Source of the DNA: an uncultured Collinsella sp.
GTDB taxonomy: Bacteria > Actinomycetota > Coriobacteriia > Coriobacteriales > Coriobacteriaceae
Direction of reading: 5' to 3'
DNA length: 8,405 nt
Assembly: GCA_900555765.1 (NCBI GenBank)
Contig: USMA01000037.1
Coordinates: 1 to 8,405, forward strand
Part shown: in pieces, positions 6,709-8,405 of the stretch
How positions within the stretch are numbered: position 1 is the stretch's first letter
How the letters are laid out: every line of letters begins with the position of its first letter
The notes under the pieces: generated by a model
Seen by the model: only the letters and a program-made list of their open reading frames with translations
The model's database searches: none
Told to the model about the DNA's origin: nothing
Translations under genes and position numbers: made by a program

Positions 6709-6767
6709 TGTCTAGATCTGTAACAGTAAGACGCGGATTTGTCCGCTAGGTGTTACAGATCGAGATA
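6709..6767. repeat. Interrupted palindrome unit 3
   Basis: The left arm 6709-6725 (TGTCTAGATCTGTAACA) and right arm 6751-6767 share the invariant 10-nt core ATCTGTAACA with the other units. The centre is 25 nt and holds a nested hairpin GCGGA-TTTG-TCCGC. Unit starts are spaced 80 and 81 bp apart. Confidence 0.85.
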
Positions 6768-6784
6768 ATCGCTCCGCGAAAATA

Positions 6785-6821
6785 AAAACCTCCGCAGGGA
6801 TGCTTTCTTTGCGGAGGTTTT
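6785..6821 (-). terminator. Strong intrinsic terminator after the DXS-like gene
   Basis: The arms 6785-6796 and 6810-6821 pair perfectly over 12 bp (core CCTCCGCA with TGCGGAGG) around a 13-nt loop. On the minus strand the stem starts 2 nt after the TAA stop and ends in TTTTTATTTT. On the plus strand it is followed by a shorter TTTTCTT, so it may also stop read-through from the convergent alcohol dehydrogenase. Confidence 0.9.
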
Positions 6822-6822
6822 C

Positions 6823-8405
6823 TTACTCGTTGAGTAGCCTTACGGCTTCGGCGGCCATGTTCTCGACCGTCATGCCGTTCTGAGCGAGCAGCTCGTTGGG
6901 GTCGTAGCGGTCGGGGAAGCCCTTGGCGATGCCAAAGGTGCGCGTGCGCACAGGTGTGCAGGCCAGATAGCACGCGACGCGCTCGCCCCAGCCGCCGTCC
7001 AAGATGCCGTCCTCGAGGGTGACGACAACGCGATGCTCGGCGGCAAGGCTGTCGAGGAACTCGCGGTCGAGCTCGGTTGCAAAGCGCGGGTTGACGAGCG
7101 CGGCCTCGATGCCGTACTCGGCAGCCAGACGGTTTGCCACGCGCTCGCCCAGCTCAAAGAAATCGCCGAGCGCGAGCACGGCAACGTCGCGACCTTGGCG
7201 CACCACGTTGTAGCGAACGGCGCTGTAGTCGGTGTCTTCGGCAGGCGCAAGGTCGGGACGGCTTACCAAGCCAATGCCCGGTACGCGGATCGCCGCGGGA
7301 TGCTCGCGGTGGTCGAGCGACCAGCTCAGCATGGACAGATATTCCTCCATGCAGGCCGGTGCAAGGTAGCGCATGTTGGGAAGTCCGCCCAGCATGGAAA
7401 TATCAAAGAACGAGAGGTGCGTCTCGGACGTGGTGCCAAAGATCGACGCGCCAAACACTAGGATGGTTGCGGGGGCGTCGTTGAGGCACAGATCGTGCCA
7501 CAGCTCGTCGTAGGCGCGCTGCAAAAACGTGCCGTACACACCAAAGACTGGCTTGGCGCCCGAGCGCGCAAGCGCGGTGGCAAAGGTCACGGCGTGCTCC
7601 TCGGCAATGCCCACATCGACGAACTGTTTGCCGGCGGCAGCGCGAAGCTCGGGTGTAAAGCCCATGATGTAGGGCGTGGCGGCCGTGATGCCCACGACCT
7701 GCGGATCGTGCTCGATGGCGGCGCTGAGCGCCTCGCCCGTAATGTCGGCATAGGTGCGCGGCGCAGGCTCGCTCGGATGGCCCGGGCAGAGCGTGCGGCC
7801 AGTTGCCATGTCAAACGGACCCACGTGATGCCAGCGTTCGGGATCGCTCTGGGCTGGCTCAAAGCCCTTGCCCTTGGCGGTGGAGACGTGCAGCACGATG
7901 GGATGATCGATATTGCACAGTTCCTGCAACGCGTCGACGAGGGCCAACACGTCGTTACCGGCGTCCAGGTAGCGGTAGTCGAGCCCCATCGCGCGGAAAA
8001 CGTTGCGCTCACAGGTGCCGTTGCTGGCGCGCAGCTCGGCCAGATTGCGATACAGGCCGCCATGGTTCTCGGCAATGGACTGGGCGTTATCGTTGACAAT
8101 GATGATCAGGTTGCTATCGAGTTCGGCGGCATTGTTAAAGCCCTCAAACGCCAGGCCGCCCGAAAGCGAGCCGTCGCCAATAACGGTAATGACGTTGTAG
8201 CTGTCGCCCGCCAGGTCACGAGCGTGCGCCAGGCCGCAGCCCAGGCTCACCGACGTGGAGGTATGGCCCATGGCGAACAGGTCGTGCTCGGACTCGTCGG
8301 GATTGGCAAAGCCAGAAGCCTCACCATAACGCTCCGGATCGATATAAGTGTACGCGCGCCCGGTCAGCGCCTTGTGGGCGTAGGTCTGGTGCGAAACGTC
8401 AAAGA
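6823..8405 (-). CDS. 1-deoxy-D-xylulose-5-phosphate synthase-like thiamine diphosphate enzyme, 5' partial
   Basis: The frame is open to the right edge, so 526 codons are visible and the N-terminus is missing; the internal ATG at 8271 is not the start. DXS condenses pyruvate and glyceraldehyde-3-phosphate, feeding isoprenoid, thiamine and pyridoxal synthesis. Visible DXS features are DVSHQTYAHKALTGR at the edge, the thiamine diphosphate motif GDG...NDN, IAEEHAVTFA with the catalytic Glu (E. coli Glu370), and VYGTFLQRAYD (Tyr392, Arg398). In the acceptor pocket, E. coli DRAGIVGADGQTH reads FGASIFGTTSETH (7417-7455). Arg420 becomes Gly and Asp427 becomes Thr, while His431 is kept. YPRG reads VPGI (7276-7284 region), so Arg478 becomes Gly. 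The segment between RNLAELR and GLDYRYLD is also roughly 40 residues shorter than in E. coli. It belongs to the DXS family, but its acceptor may not be glyceraldehyde-3-phosphate, so I withhold the symbol dxs. A strong terminator follows. Confidence 0.85.
   Translation of the reverse strand, partial: FDVSHQTYAHKALTGRAYTYIDPERYGEASGFANPDESEHDLFAMGHTSTSVSLGCGLAHARDLAGDSYNVITVIGDGSLSGGLAFEGFNNAAELDSNLIIIVNDNAQSIAENHGGLYRNLAELRASNGTCERNVFRAMGLDYRYLDAGNDVLALVDALQELCNIDHPIVLHVSTAKGKGFEPAQSDPERWHHVGPFDMATGRTLCPGHPSEPAPRTYADITGEALSAAIEHDPQVVGITAATPYIMGFTPELRAAAGKQFVDVGIAEEHAVTFATALARSGAKPVFGVYGTFLQRAYDELWHDLCLNDAPATILVFGASIFGTTSETHLSFFDISMLGGLPNMRYLAPACMEEYLSMLSWSLDHREHPAAIRVPGIGLVSRPDLAPAEDTDYSAVRYNVVRQGRDVAVLALGDFFELGERVANRLAAEYGIEAALVNPRFATELDREFLDSLAAEHRVVVTLEDGILDGGWGERVACYLACTPVRTRTFGIAKGFPDRYDPNELLAQNGMTVENMAAEAVRLLNE

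Noticed and set aside
6548..6767. CRISPR-like array
   Set aside because: Repeats alternate in orientation and are only 17 nt, spacers alternate between 25 and 21-22 nt, there are only six half-sites, and no cas gene is nearby.
6628..6767. Palindrome units 2 and 3 as simple intrinsic terminators
   Set aside because: Loops of 25 nt are long and no T tract follows the arms on either strand. A much better terminator lies at 6785-6821.
8269..8271. ATG at 8271 as the start of the DXS-like gene
   Set aside because: The frame continues upstream to the window edge with clear DXS sequence (DVSHQTYAHKALTGR), so the real start lies outside the window.

Overview
The window looks like DNA from high-GC gut Actinobacteriota. 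The part from about 2.4 kb to the right end (two permeases, a Tat-type lipoprotein, an iron alcohol dehydrogenase and a DXS-like enzyme) has the style of a Coriobacteriia genome such as Collinsella. The part from about 0.2 to 2.1 kb (end of gluA, gluB, most of gluC) reads like the glutamate transporter of a Bifidobacterium. These assignments rest on protein character and codon choice only; no search was run.

Layout. Positions 1-5061 are a minus-strand polar amino acid (glutamate/glutamine type) ABC transporter cluster. In transcription order it holds a binding lipoprotein (5061-4066), a hairpin that may limit read-through, a GluC-type permease (3927-3268), a GluD-type permease (3271-2438), the ATPase GluA (2401-1637), a second and different binding lipoprotein GluB (1600-758), and a second GluC permease (758 to the left edge). 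A sigma70-like promoter lies before the first lipoprotein. Positions 5062-5330 are a divergent intergenic region with a GGGACAGG-type repeat and a TATAAT box. An iron-containing alcohol dehydrogenase runs rightwards at 5331-6533. Positions 6534-6822 hold three evenly spaced interrupted palindromes and a strong terminator. A 1-deoxyxylulose-5-phosphate synthase-like gene enters from the right edge and ends at 6823.

Two seams matter for interpretation. Within gluA, glutamate codons change from all GAG (first five) to mostly GAA, matching the genes on each side. Near 162-182, the left-edge GluC passes in frame into the middle of another permease, giving a protein that starts a second permease core after completing its first EAA loop. 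Together they suggest either real mosaic recombination or an assembly joining two or three genomes at conserved transporter sequence. The combined operon should not be taken as natural until read-level evidence is seen.

The most original signals in the unseamed part are the palindrome array at 6548-6767 (six copies of one 17-nt half-site in alternating orientation, always with 25-nt centres) and the DXS-like enzyme, which keeps the thiamine diphosphate residues but has lost three of the residues that hold the glyceraldehyde-3-phosphate acceptor.
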